Assembly (NCBI RefSeq): GCF_001298715.1
Contig: NZ_CDSC02000071.1
Span: 1 to 5,315, forward strand
From: Bathymodiolus azoricus thioautotrophic gill symbiont
GTDB lineage: Bacteria > Pseudomonadota > Gammaproteobacteria > PS1 > Pseudothioglobaceae
Direction: 5' to 3'
DNA length: 5,315 bases
The notes under the pieces are model-generated. The model was not told the origin of the DNA and did no database searches. It saw only the letters and a program-made list of their open reading frames with translations. The position numbers were made by a program, and so were the translations under genes. Of this stretch, positions 5,273 through 5,315 are shown in pieces; within the stretch, counting starts at the first letter, position 1, and every line of letters begins with the position of its first letter.

Positions 5273-5315
5273 AAACTCAATAAAAACACTTATTCTATGT
5301 TCCCTAATCCAAAAA

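Noticed and set aside
5273..5315. Search for a plsC terminator or another gene at the right edge
   Set aside because: No hairpin with a T run and no coding start with support is visible in these 43 bases.

Overview
The window is an AT-rich stretch of a bacterial chromosome holding seven housekeeping or conserved genes and no phage, transposon, CRISPR or defence genes. The proteins are of gammaproteobacterial type: TrmJ and SuhB are divergent neighbours as in Escherichia coli, the SDR protein is YciK-like, and a MupP-like HAD phosphatase sits close to yciK, as I recall from Pseudomonas. Low GC, compact spacing and mostly absent Shine-Dalgarno sequences suggest a small-genome lineage. A marine sulfur-oxidising group such as SUP05/Thioglobaceae is a guess from general character, not shown by any marker here.

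Left region (1-237): no coding frame is visible. The main content is an imperfect palindrome of about 100 bp (129-230) centred on a hairpin with an AAA loop. All five off-match pairs in the fold I drew are G-T, so it folds better as plus-strand RNA than as minus-strand RNA. A weak terminator-like hairpin for trmJ lies at 41-75.

Left genes (238-2042): trmJ (minus) and suhB (plus) diverge with only 14 bp between start codons. A perfect TATAAT for suhB lies inside trmJ, and a plausible trmJ promoter lies inside suhB, so the two mRNAs probably overlap at their 5' ends. Six bases after suhB comes a 78-residue two-helix membrane protein (probably DUF3955), whose 3' end overlaps yciK tail-to-tail by 20 bp.

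Central operon (2023-4507, minus strand, order mupP-like, rmuC, yciK): the genes are joined by a TAATG junction and an ATGA junction, so they are almost certainly one translationally coupled operon. The predicted roles are sugar-phosphate removal (possibly in peptidoglycan recycling), a DNA-recombination-associated nuclease-like membrane protein, and an SDR oxidoreductase.

Right end (4508-5315): a 63-bp divergent promoter region carries overlapping -10 elements for both directions and separates the operon from plsC, which encodes a lysophosphatidic acid acyltransferase with an HX4E active-site motif. The last 43 bases after plsC show nothing recognisable. I see no novel multi-gene system. The item most worth follow-up is the intergenic palindrome, followed by the interlocked trmJ/suhB promoters.
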